In this document: positions 1 through 6,625 of the stretch, piece after piece
How the letters are laid out: each line of letters opens with the position of its first letter
How positions within the stretch are numbered: position 1 is the first letter of the stretch
NCBI RefSeq assembly: GCF_022780145.1
Contig: NZ_JALEXO010000041.1
Span: forward strand, 1 to 7,732
Length of the DNA stretch: 7,732 nt
Direction of reading: 5' to 3'
Source of the DNA: Intestinibacter sp.
Lineage (GTDB): Bacteria; Bacillota; Clostridia; Peptostreptococcales; Peptostreptococcaceae
Notes under the pieces: generated by a model
Database searches by the model: none
What the model was told of the DNA's origin: nothing
Seen by the model: the letters and a program-made list of their open reading frames with translations, nothing else
Translations under genes and position numbers: made by a program

Positions 1-743
1 CTAATATTGAAGAAATAGAGCGAGTGTTCTTATTTTTTGCAGGTGATATTGTTATATATAATTCAAATATAAATAATTGGAAGGACTATTCTATAAAGCT
101 AATGCAAGAAAGTGAAGAACTTAAAAAGGTATTTCTCATAATATTGCAACATTTAGGAACAGGTATAAAAGATATAAAAGTAAAATATGAAGAAAATATA
201 GTTAATATTGAAAGTTTTCCTATTGATATACCAGCTGGATTGAAAAGCTTATTAAAAGATAAGAAAACTATAAGTTCTGAAGCCAAAATAGTATATGATG
301 ATTTTGAAACTGATTTAGATATGGAAGAATCTACAGGTATAAAAAAATTATTTGAAATTATATGTCCGATTATCGACGTTTTAAAACACGGTAAGATAAT
401 GATATTTGACGAAATTGAAGTTGGACTACATGAGTCTGTGGCTTATAGCATAATTGAGCTATTTAACTATTTTAAATCAGATGAATTTGCTCAACTGTTT
501 TTTACTACTCATGACACAAGTTTATTAGATTCTAATATATTTAGAAGAGATCAGATTTGGTTTACTGAATTAGATGAGGAACGTTCTACTGATTTGTATT
601 CACTTTTAGAGATAAAAAATGTCAGAAAAGGCGAGAATTTAGCTAAGGGATATGTGATTGGTAGATACGGAGCTATTCCTATGTTGAATAAGAATTTTTC
701 AGAAATATTCGAAGAGATTTCTAGCAATAATGGAGGAATGTAA
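1..743 (+). CDS. AAA15 (RloA/AbiLi-like) ATPase, C-terminal part; 5' end outside window
   Basis: This is the C-terminal half of an ABC/SMC-like AAA ATPase of the AAA15 (COG1106) type. The frame is open to base 3, and no ribosome site precedes the GTG at 24, so that codon is internal and the gene begins before the window. Counting from the GTG codon as residue 1, a signature-like ESTGIKKL lies near 102-109, Walker B (IMIFDE, D129/E130) near 125-130 followed by VGLH, a switch histidine in FFTTHD near 159-164, then FRRDQIWF near 173-180 and the family's C-terminal GRYGAIP near 213-219. Walker A must lie upstream and cannot be checked. In this family (RloA, AbiLi, PARIS AriA) the ATPase acts as sensor or scaffold for a toxic effector encoded next to it. 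Here the stop TAA overlaps the ATG of the HEPN gene by one base (TAATG), which implies translational coupling. The family call is firm; the antiphage role is inferred from family and partner. Confidence 0.88.
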   Translation, partial: NIEEIERVFLFFAGDIVIYNSNINNWKDYSIKLMQESEELKKVFLIILQHLGTGIKDIKVKYEENIVNIESFPIDIPAGLKSLLKDKKTISSEAKIVYDDFETDLDMEESTGIKKLFEIICPIIDVLKHGKIMIFDEIEVGLHESVAYSIIELFNYFKSDEFAQLFFTTHDTSLLDSNIFRRDQIWFTELDEERSTDLYSLLEIKNVRKGENLAKGYVIGRYGAIPMLNKNFSEIFEEISSNNGGM

Positions 744-1441
744 TGGGTAGAGATTTATCGTTAACTAGAAGGACTGAGGAAAGTCGAGATAAAAGGCCGT
801 CTGCAGTTATTAATTTTGAACTTGATGAAATAAAAAATCATTTTGATGAAAACATTATGGATATAGAAAATCAGTTTGAAATTATTGATAGATTGGATGC
901 TGAAGTAGATAAAGAAAAAATTGATTGTATATTGCGTTCTCAAATAGTATTTTTAGGAAGTTCTTTAGATTTTTACTTCCATGAAATTACAAAATTTGGG
1001 CTTATGAAGATATATGAAGGTATATGGGAAGAAACTACTAAATATAAAAATATAGAAGTTAAAATGAGTATAGTATCGCAAGTATTAAGAGAAAGAGAAA
1101 GTTCAGAATGGTTTATTGAGTTTATTAATAAAAAATACATAGAAGTTACTATGATGTCGTGGGATTCAATAAATAGTCAGTTAAATCTAATTGGACTAAA
1201 TGTACAAAATATTGCTAAAGATGCTTTTTTTGAAAGAGGTTCTTCAGAAAAAGTAAAGGATAAATTAAAACGAAGAATAGGAGAATTATATAGGAGAAGA
1301 AATTCCATAGCGCACCAATTTGATCGATTGCATAGTGATGCAACAAGGATAGAGATATCCAAAGAACTAGTAATCGAATTTATAGAAGATGTAAAGAAAA
1401 TAGTCTATGCAGTTCATGAGGATGCAAAAAATAAAAATTGA
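743..1441 (+). CDS. HEPN-domain protein, putative RNase effector partner of the AAA15 ATPase
   Basis: This 232-residue, largely helical and charged protein has no signal peptide or membrane segment. Its key feature is RRRNSIAHQFD at about 184-194, containing R186-N187-(SIA)-H191. That is the R-x4-6-H (RNxxxH) active-site motif of HEPN ribonucleases such as those in abortive-infection and toxin systems. A helix near 62-90 (LRSQIVFLGSSLDFYFHEI) fits the first conserved helix of HEPN families annotated as RiboL-PSP-HEPN or MAE_28990-like; I cannot tell which from sight. The N-terminal 25 residues are polar and basic. The start is ATG at 743, with GGAGG at 732-736 and a 6-base spacer, sitting in the TAATG overlap with the ATPase gene. 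A terminator follows 20 bases after the stop, so these two genes end their transcript together. The likely role is RNA cleavage released or activated by the ATPase during phage infection. The HEPN call is strong; target and trigger are unknown. Confidence 0.8.
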   Translation: MGRDLSLTRRTEESRDKRPSAVINFELDEIKNHFDENIMDIENQFEIIDRLDAEVDKEKIDCILRSQIVFLGSSLDFYFHEITKFGLMKIYEGIWEETTKYKNIEVKMSIVSQVLRERESSEWFIEFINKKYIEVTMMSWDSINSQLNLIGLNVQNIAKDAFFERGSSEKVKDKLKRRIGELYRRRNSIAHQFDRLHSDATRIEISKELVIEFIEDVKKIVYAVHEDAKNKN

Positions 1442-1460
1442 TATACAAAATATTAACTTG

Positions 1461-1484
1461 AGAGACTAGCAATAGTCTCTTTTT
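1461..1484 (+). terminator. Rho-independent terminator of the ATPase-HEPN pair
   Basis: A perfect 8-bp stem (AGAGACTA 1461-1468 paired with TAGTCTCT 1473-1480) closes on a GCAA tetraloop of the stable GNRA class, and a short T run (to 1484) follows. It lies 20 bases after the HEPN stop codon and separates the ATPase-HEPN module from the polysaccharide genes. Confidence 0.88.
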
Positions 1485-1562
1485 CTGTGAAAAAAATAAT
1501 TTGAAAAATTTTTGAGTTTAAAATTAAAAACATAATAATTATAAAATAACTCCAATCATCTC

Positions 1563-1613
1563 GCTTGAGGGATGCGTACAATGCATGAGATATAATCATA
1601 ATGCTTGGAGGAT
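1563..1613 (+). repeat. Degenerate 11-base direct repeat flanking a TATAAT box
   Basis: GCTTGAGGGAT (1563-1573) and GCTTGGAGGAT (1603-1613) match at 9 of 11 bases and start exactly 40 bases apart, close to four helical turns. A TATAAT hexamer (1591-1596) lies between them. The arrangement could be a pair of operator half-sites for the gene at 1699, or part of a folded leader (ATCTC 1558-1562 can pair with GAGAT 1587-1591, and ATGC 1572-1575 with GCAT 1583-1586). It could also be chance in a small spacer. No regulator is identified. Confidence 0.3.
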
Positions 1614-1628
1614 ATATGTGAACAAAGT

Positions 1629-1658
1629 TTGATGTATTATGAACAATTAATGTATAAT
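1629..1658 (+). promoter_or_regulatory. Probable sigma-A promoter for the Fe-S protein gene
   Basis: TTGATG (1629-1634) and a perfect TATAAT (1653-1658) are separated by 18 bases, with TG directly before the -10 box. Transcription would start near 1665, giving a leader of about 34 bases that contains the AGGGGG ribosome site at 1686-1691. A second TATAAT at 1591-1596 has only TTGAGG 20 bases upstream, which is long spacing, so it is a weaker alternative start. Confidence 0.6.
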
Positions 1659-1698
1659 TTATATCAAGTTTAAAAATTATGAAATAGGGGGATTTTAG

Positions 1699-2877
1699 AT
1701 GGAGATATGTGAAAAATCAAAATGTACGGGGTGCCATGCGTGCTATAATGTGTGTCCGAAGGGATGTATAGATTTTGAGTTTGATGAGCATGGATTTTGT
1801 TTTCCTGTTGTAGATGAAAGAGAGTGCATGGAATGTAATTTGTGTGTTAGGAGCTGTCCTGCGAATAATGAGTCTGTGTTTAGTGAGCCTGAGGAGGTGT
1901 ATGCTGCGTGGAATACGAATACGCCTGAGCGTAAGGCGAGTGCGTCTGGAGGAGTGGCTATGGCGATGTATGAGGAGATCGTGTCAGCTGGTGGCGTTGT
2001 TTACGGTGTTTGCATGGAGGAGAAGTTTTGGTTGAGATTTAGCAGAGCGGATAAAAGGGAGGACCTAAGTAAGTTTCAGGGATCTAAGTACGCACAGGCG
2101 GATGTCGGCGATGTGTTTAAGTCTGTAAAGGCGGATTTGGAGAATGGTAGAGAGGTTTTGTTTATAGGGACTCCGTGTCAGGTGGATGGGTTGAAGTTTT
2201 TTTTGAAAAAAACGTATGAAAACTTGTATGTGGTGGATTTGATATGTCATGGTGTGCCTTCTATAAAATATTTGACAGAGCATATCGACGGGATAAGCAA
2301 AAAGTACGACCTCAAGCCTAAGAGAGTTGGATTTAGAGAGGAGGACGATTATAAGTTTATCCTGTATGGAGATGAATCGGCTGATAAAATTTATGAAAAG
2401 ACGGCGTTTTGCGATGAGTATATGCTGGGGTTTTTGAAGTCGCTTTTTAATAGGGATTCTTGCTATAATTGCAAATACGCAAATACGAAGAGAGTGTCGG
2501 ATGTAACTTTGGGCGATTTTTGGGGAATCGGGAAAAAGTATAAATTCGATCATTATAAGGGCGCAGTTTCTCTGGTATTAGTAAATACTGACAAGGGACG
2601 AGATCTAATGAATTTGTGCAAAGAGAGCTTATTTATGGAGCCTAGGACACTTGATGAGGCGTTGATGGGAAATGAACAATTAAATTATCCATGTAAAAAG
2701 CACGTAAATCATGAAATGTTTAGAGAGATTTATAGGGAAAAGGGATTTGACATAGCTGTAGGTCACAGTCTAGAGAAGGAGCTCAAAAAAGGCCCTATAT
2801 ATTATAGAAAGAAACTTTTGAAGAAGAGAATAAAAAAATTGCTGGCGATATTTATAAAAAAATACAGAGGAATCTAG
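1699..2877 (+). CDS. Coenzyme F420 hydrogenase/dehydrogenase beta-subunit family protein with N-terminal 2x[4Fe-4S] domain
   Basis: This 392-residue cytoplasmic iron-sulfur oxidoreductase has the full family layout. Two ferredoxin-type cluster motifs come first (C9-xx-C12-xx-C15-xxx-C19-P and C43-xx-C46-xx-C49-xxx-C53-P). Then come SASGGV (81-86), FIGTPCQVDGL (155-165), DLICHGVPS (180-188), a Cys pair SCYNCKYA (C255, C258) and SDVTLGDFWGI (267-277), as in FrhB/FdhB-type proteins. The C-terminus is very basic (about 363-390). Family members without F420 hydrogenase partners are common in bacterial capsule and EPS loci, often near pyruvyl transferases, where their exact reaction is not settled. 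Its place before a polysaccharide operon fits that group; actual F420 use is doubtful. The start is ATG at 1699 with AGGGGG at 1686-1691. The first half is unusually G-rich at third positions (28 of 60 bases are G or C at 1861-1920, against 15-16 of 60 in sample lines of neighbouring genes). T8 and A7 runs abut at 2197-2212. Confidence 0.9.
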   Translation: MEICEKSKCTGCHACYNVCPKGCIDFEFDEHGFCFPVVDERECMECNLCVRSCPANNESVFSEPEEVYAAWNTNTPERKASASGGVAMAMYEEIVSAGGVVYGVCMEEKFWLRFSRADKREDLSKFQGSKYAQADVGDVFKSVKADLENGREVLFIGTPCQVDGLKFFLKKTYENLYVVDLICHGVPSIKYLTEHIDGISKKYDLKPKRVGFREEDDYKFILYGDESADKIYEKTAFCDEYMLGFLKSLFNRDSCYNCKYANTKRVSDVTLGDFWGIGKKYKFDHYKGAVSLVLVNTDKGRDLMNLCKESLFMEPRTLDEALMGNEQLNYPCKKHVNHEMFREIYREKGFDIAVGHSLEKELKKGPIYYRKKLLKKRIKKLLAIFIKKYRGI

Positions 2878-2951
2878 AATATGAATTAAATTAAAAAAAA
2901 ATCGATAATATATTTAAAATAATTATTAATTCTGAAAATATAGGAAATTTA

Positions 2952-2980
2952 TTGAAAATACATGTTAAAATATATATAAT
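2952..2980 (+). promoter_or_regulatory. Near-consensus sigma-A promoter for the polysaccharide operon
   Basis: TTGAAA (2952-2957) and TATAAT (2975-2980) are separated by the ideal 17 bases, within an A+T-rich spacer that can act as an UP-like element. Transcription would start near 2987, giving a leader of about 48 bases before the ATG at 3035. No GC-rich hairpin ends the preceding gene in 2878-2951, so read-through from the Fe-S protein gene is also possible. The extreme AT content raises the chance of a coincidental match, but hexamers and spacing are both near perfect. Confidence 0.68.
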
Positions 2981-3034
2981 TATTAAATAATTAACATTTA
3001 TAATTGAAAAATTTTCGTATAGGGGGAAATATTT

Positions 3035-4654
3035 ATGTACAATAATATAGTAAATATTGAATCGACAGTGGATAGAGTATTTTCTTATACTGTTCAAAAA
3101 CGAGAGGATAATGTATTTATAAAGGACATAGACTCAAATGTAGAGATAACTTGGAATCAAACTAGAGATATGGTTGATAAATTAAGCAAGGGCTTTATAA
3201 AAAGGGGAATTAAAAAGGGCGATCATGTTATGATATGGCTTCCAAATTCCTATAAGTGGGTATTGTTTTATTTAGCATTGGCTAGATTAGGCGCTGTTGG
3301 CGTTTTAGTCAATACAGCTAACAAAGAATTAGAGATGGATTATTTAATAAAAGACAGTGATTGTAAATTTATAATTATGTCTGAGGGGATAAAATCAATC
3401 AATTGTAAAAGCATAATAAAAAATCTTATTCCTAATGCATTTCAAAACGAGGATAATATAATTGAATCTTCTAATTATCCAAATCTGAAGCAAATAATTT
3501 TCGATTATGAATTAGAATCTATTATGGAGGATTCTGTCGATATAGATGATAAAACTTTGCAAAACATGTATGATTCTGTGAAATCAACTGATATAGTAAA
3601 TATTTTATATACATCAGGAACTACTGGCGATCCAAAGGGAGTTATGGTAAATCAACGTTCTATTTTTTATAGCTTAATAGGTGCTATAGAGGGAATGGAA
3701 TTAAATGAGACAGATACTGTAGGAACTTCACTACCTATGTTCCATAATTTTGGATTATATGGATTGATAGTGTATCCACTGATAGTCGGTGCAAAAAGCG
3801 TAATTATGGATGGATTTTCGCCATCAAAATTTCTAAAGGCTATAGAAACTGAAAGGGTGGTACTATCATTAGGTGTGCCTACTATGTTCATAGCCATGAT
3901 GAATTATGAAAATTTAGATAATTATGATTTATCAAGTCATACTAAATGTTTACTAGGAGGTGCTGTATGTCCACCGGCATTAGTAGATGGATTATCTAAG
4001 GATTTTAAGGTGGAAAAGGTGTTTGTACTTTATGGACTAACAGAGTCACCAAGTGTAACTACTACGAGCTTAGCAGATCCATATGAAAAGGTTATACATT
4101 CTATAGGTAGACCGTCTAGAATTTACGATGTAAAAATCGTAGACCCTGAAACTAAAGAGGAGCTTCCTTGTAACAAGGTCGGCGAAATAACTGTAAAAGG
4201 TCTGGGCAATATGGATGGATATTACAACAAAGAGGAAGAAACTAAGAGATGCTTAACTGATGATGGCTGGTTCTATACAGGTGATTTAGCTAGTATGGAC
4301 GAGGAAGGATATCTATATATATCTGGCCGCAAAAAGGACATGATAAAACGCGGTGGAGAAGGAATTCACCCTAAGGAAATCGAGAGCGTGCTACTAAAAA
4401 ATGAGGCTATAAAGGATGTACAGGTAGTAGGCGTTCCTAGTGAAAAATACGGTGAGGAAGTAATGGCATATGTAATATTGAAAAACGGATATCAAATGTC
4501 AGAAGAAGACGTCAAGGAATACGTAAAAGAACGTCTAGCTATCTACAAAACACCTAGATACGTGAAGTTTATTGAAGATTTCCCTTGTACAATGACAGGT
4601 AAACCACAAAAATTTAAATTAAAGGAAATGGCGATAGAGGAACTTAATTTGTAA
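3035..4654 (+). CDS. AMP-forming acyl-CoA synthetase/ligase family protein
   Basis: This 539-residue member of the ANL superfamily (acyl-CoA synthetase, NRPS adenylation, luciferase) activates a carboxylic acid as acyl-AMP and passes it to a thiol, usually CoA. Motifs are complete and in order: P-loop YTSGTTGDPKGVM (192-204), substrate-region PMFHNFGLYG (234-243), YGLTES (333-338), YTGD (414-417), the hinge segment GRKKDMIKRGGEGIHPKEIE (431-450) and the catalytic lysine in TGK (K523) near the C-terminus. Length is normal for medium/long-chain fatty acyl- or aryl-CoA ligases. In the GGE-x-I part of the hinge the usual Asn is Gly443. The start is ATG at 3035, 8 bases after AGGGGG at 3021-3026. 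It opens the polysaccharide operon, 16 bp ahead of the sugar transferase gene, so it may supply an acyl group for sugar or lipid-carrier modification; no acyltransferase or carrier protein is visible here. The substrate cannot be read from the sequence. Confidence 0.9.
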   Translation: MYNNIVNIESTVDRVFSYTVQKREDNVFIKDIDSNVEITWNQTRDMVDKLSKGFIKRGIKKGDHVMIWLPNSYKWVLFYLALARLGAVGVLVNTANKELEMDYLIKDSDCKFIIMSEGIKSINCKSIIKNLIPNAFQNEDNIIESSNYPNLKQIIFDYELESIMEDSVDIDDKTLQNMYDSVKSTDIVNILYTSGTTGDPKGVMVNQRSIFYSLIGAIEGMELNETDTVGTSLPMFHNFGLYGLIVYPLIVGAKSVIMDGFSPSKFLKAIETERVVLSLGVPTMFIAMMNYENLDNYDLSSHTKCLLGGAVCPPALVDGLSKDFKVEKVFVLYGLTESPSVTTTSLADPYEKVIHSIGRPSRIYDVKIVDPETKEELPCNKVGEITVKGLGNMDGYYNKEEETKRCLTDDGWFYTGDLASMDEEGYLYISGRKKDMIKRGGEGIHPKEIESVLLKNEAIKDVQVVGVPSEKYGEEVMAYVILKNGYQMSEEDVKEYVKERLAIYKTPRYVKFIEDFPCTMTGKPQKFKLKEMAIEELNL

Positions 4655-4670
4655 ATAATGAGGTGGTGTT

Positions 4671-5348
4671 ATGCAGGGTAAGGTTTCTGATAAAAAAGTA
4701 TTGATGACAAAAACAAATGTCGCTATAGATATAAATAATAATAAAGTATATTTATTTTTTAAAAGATTATTAGATATAGTAGGATCAATATTTGCGCTGA
4801 TAGTATTTTCACCTATATTTTTGATAGTATCTATTTTGATAAAAATAGATAGTCCAGAGGGAGGCATTATATTCGCTCAGGATAGAAATGGATTAAATGG
4901 TGAAATATTTAAAATGTATAAATTTAGAAGTATGGTACCTAATGCAGAAGAGCTTTTAGATGATTTAAAGCATAAAAACGAGATGGATGGCCCTGTTTTT
5001 AAGATAAAGGACGACCCTAGACTTACTAGAGTGGGAAGAATAATTAGAAAATTTAGCATAGATGAATTTCCTCAATTTGTGAACGTTTTAAAAGGGGAAA
5101 TGTCTTTAGTAGGACCGAGACCTCCTATACCTAAGGAGGTCGAAGCTTATTCTGCATACGAAATGCAAAGACTCTATGTAAAACCTGGATTGACTTGTTA
5201 CTGGCAAATCGGGGGGAGAAATAGCATTGGATTTGATGAGTGGATGGAGTTAGATCTCAAGTATATTTCAGAGAGAAGTATGCTAGTGGATATTAAAATA
5301 ATATTGAAAACAATAAAAAAATTATTTGGAGATAAAAATGCAAGTTAA
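4671..5348 (+). CDS. Initiating sugar transferase (polyprenyl-phosphate glycosyl-1-phosphate transferase)
   Basis: This 225-residue monotopic phosphoglycosyl transferase belongs to the bacterial sugar transferase family (PglC/WcaJ catalytic domain). It moves a sugar-1-phosphate from a UDP-sugar to undecaprenyl phosphate at the inner membrane face, the first committed step of polysaccharide repeat assembly. After a polar 25-residue tail comes KRLLDIVGS (31-39) leading into one hydrophobic membrane segment (about 34-58). Then follow YKFRSM (83-88), DDPRLTRVGR (114-123), the catalytic Asp-Glu dyad in SIDEFPQ (D131/E132), KGEMSLVGPRPP (141-152) and the C-terminal KPGLTCYWQIGGRN (171-184). It lacks the N-terminal multi-span domain of large WcaJ/WbaP forms, so it is the short form. 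The start is ATG at 4671 with AGGTGG at 4661-4666. It lies 16 bp after the ligase gene and its last 11 bases overlap the next gene. The transferred sugar cannot be predicted. Confidence 0.93.
   Translation: MQGKVSDKKVLMTKTNVAIDINNNKVYLFFKRLLDIVGSIFALIVFSPIFLIVSILIKIDSPEGGIIFAQDRNGLNGEIFKMYKFRSMVPNAEELLDDLKHKNEMDGPVFKIKDDPRLTRVGRIIRKFSIDEFPQFVNVLKGEMSLVGPRPPIPKEVEAYSAYEMQRLYVKPGLTCYWQIGGRNSIGFDEWMELDLKYISERSMLVDIKIILKTIKKLFGDKNAS
5328..5331 (+). promoter_or_regulatory. Ribosome binding site that fixes the polymerase start
   Basis: GGAG (5328-5331) lies 6 bases before the ATG at 5338. The in-frame TTG at 5326 overlaps this site and has no ribosome site of its own, so the ATG is the better start. 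The site lies inside the end of the sugar transferase gene. Confidence 0.7.
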
Positions 5349-6603
5349 TGATTTGGCGAAGAAAGAGGATATTTATCTAGGGAAAAAAATAATCGACTAT
5401 TTATGTGGGATAAATTACAGACAGGTCTTTTTTGTATTATGTATCGACTTATTTATATTTCAAAATTTAATACAGGAGATAATTGGTCCGTTTAAATATT
5501 TTGATGAGCTGTTTTCCGTTCTTATATTTCCCGTGGCGTTTTTATATTTGATGCTGTCAAAGGGAAGGGTTCGCGTGAGAAAGGATAACATCGTTATAGT
5601 CGTATTATTGGGGCTTATAACGTGTTTTGGTCTTTATTCAAATTTAAAATATAAATACCAGCCTTTTTCAGCAGTATTTCAAGATGTGCTTTTAGTATGG
5701 AAATTTTATTTGGCTTATTTTGCAAGTAAAGCCTTGTTTTCATCAGAAATGAACGGAGATAGAATAAAATCGATATTAAATATAAATTGTAAGATAATAA
5801 CTTTAATTTTATTTGCACTCACTTGTCTAGATTATGTATTTCATATATTTAGGACACAGATTAGATATGGATTGAGATCTTTGTATCTTTTTTATAGTCA
5901 TCCTACATTTGTCGCTGGTGTATGTATATGCTTACTGGTTTTGATTGTTTATTCTGAGGTTAAAAAATCGAAGGTTACATATTTATATTTAGGAATGCTC
6001 CTGATTATGACTATGTTGACTCTAAGATCAAAGGCAATCGTAATGGCGGTTATTATAGTGATTTCCTACATTTATATGGTTGTATTTTCTAAGAAAATTT
6101 CTGTCGGCTTTTGGTTTGTAATAGCTGCTTTGGGGATTTTTTTGGCTTATGATCAAATATCGTACTATTTTTTTGATTTAGAGGATGGAGCTAGACAACA
6201 ATTACTTAGAAATTCATTTTATATAGCTAGAGATTATTTCCCTTTTGGGACTGGATTTGGGACTTATGGTTCACATCCATCGAAGGAGATGTATTCTCCT
6301 GTTTATTATATATATGGACTTAATAAAATTTGGGGACTAGGAGAAGTGTATAACTTTTTTATATCAGACAATTTCTGGCCTATGATATTAGGTCAATTAG
6401 GATGCTTGGGTCTTTTGGGATATGTATCTATATTGATTGTATTTTTCAAAAGAATACAAAGAGCTTACAATCGTGAAAATAATAGAAAATATTTTGCAGC
6501 GATGATGCTTTTCTGTTATTTGCTAATAGCAAGTACTTCAGAATCGGCATTTGTACATACGTACGCTGTGATGTTTGCGTTGATATTTGGAATTTTAATA
6601 TGA
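5338..6603 (+). CDS. O-antigen polymerase/ligase-like (Wzy/WaaL-type) integral membrane protein
   Basis: This 421-residue protein is strongly hydrophobic, with about ten or eleven membrane segments (roughly 29-46, 59-73, 85-99, 150-168, 189-206, 214-228, 230-249, 255-271, 350-370, 385-400, 403-421). A long extracytoplasmic loop at about 275-348 holds FPFGTGFGTYGSHPS (301-315) and YSPVYYIYG, typical of the Wzy_C/O-antigen ligase family. SHPTF (187-191) and LTLRSKA (227-233) also fit conserved blocks before and within membrane segments. Such proteins join undecaprenyl-linked repeat units into polymer on the outer face of the membrane, or transfer glycan chains to an acceptor. In this operon, between the initiating transferase and the chain-length kinase, polymerase is the likelier role. 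The 11-base overlap with the upstream gene implies translational coupling. Low sequence conservation in this family prevents a more exact call. Confidence 0.82.
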   Translation: MQVNDLAKKEDIYLGKKIIDYLCGINYRQVFFVLCIDLFIFQNLIQEIIGPFKYFDELFSVLIFPVAFLYLMLSKGRVRVRKDNIVIVVLLGLITCFGLYSNLKYKYQPFSAVFQDVLLVWKFYLAYFASKALFSSEMNGDRIKSILNINCKIITLILFALTCLDYVFHIFRTQIRYGLRSLYLFYSHPTFVAGVCICLLVLIVYSEVKKSKVTYLYLGMLLIMTMLTLRSKAIVMAVIIVISYIYMVVFSKKISVGFWFVIAALGIFLAYDQISYYFFDLEDGARQQLLRNSFYIARDYFPFGTGFGTYGSHPSKEMYSPVYYIYGLNKIWGLGEVYNFFISDNFWPMILGQLGCLGLLGYVSILIVFFKRIQRAYNRENNRKYFAAMMLFCYLLIASTSESAFVHTYAVMFALIFGILI

Positions 6604-6625
6604 TTTTTTAATATTAGGAGGGGCT

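Noticed and set aside
24..743. GTG at 24 as the true start of the ATPase gene
   Set aside because: The frame is open upstream to the window edge with in-family-looking codons, no ribosome site precedes the GTG, and the ATPase would lack Walker A. The gene is cut by the window.
1485..1698. A riboswitch or CRISPR array in the spacer before the Fe-S protein gene
   Set aside because: Only two degenerate 11-mers and short weak stems are present. I see no core motif of a known riboswitch class and no regular repeat-spacer pattern.
2206..2214. A-AAA-AAC as a -1 programmed frameshift site
   Set aside because: The zero frame reads AAA-AAA-ACG, so the slippery heptamer is out of phase, and the gene continues with intact family motifs in the same frame.
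2065..2553. A 162-codon open frame on the minus strand
   Set aside because: It lies inside the Fe-S oxidoreductase gene, whose motifs are continuous through this stretch, and shows no family features of its own.
2878..3034. A terminator between the Fe-S protein gene and the ligase gene
   Set aside because: The spacer is nearly all A/T with no GC-containing hairpin followed by a T run; short AT-only palindromes here are expected by chance.
5326..5337. TTG at 5326 as the start of the polymerase gene
   Set aside because: It overlaps the GGAG site that properly serves the ATG at 5338, and has no upstream ribosome site.
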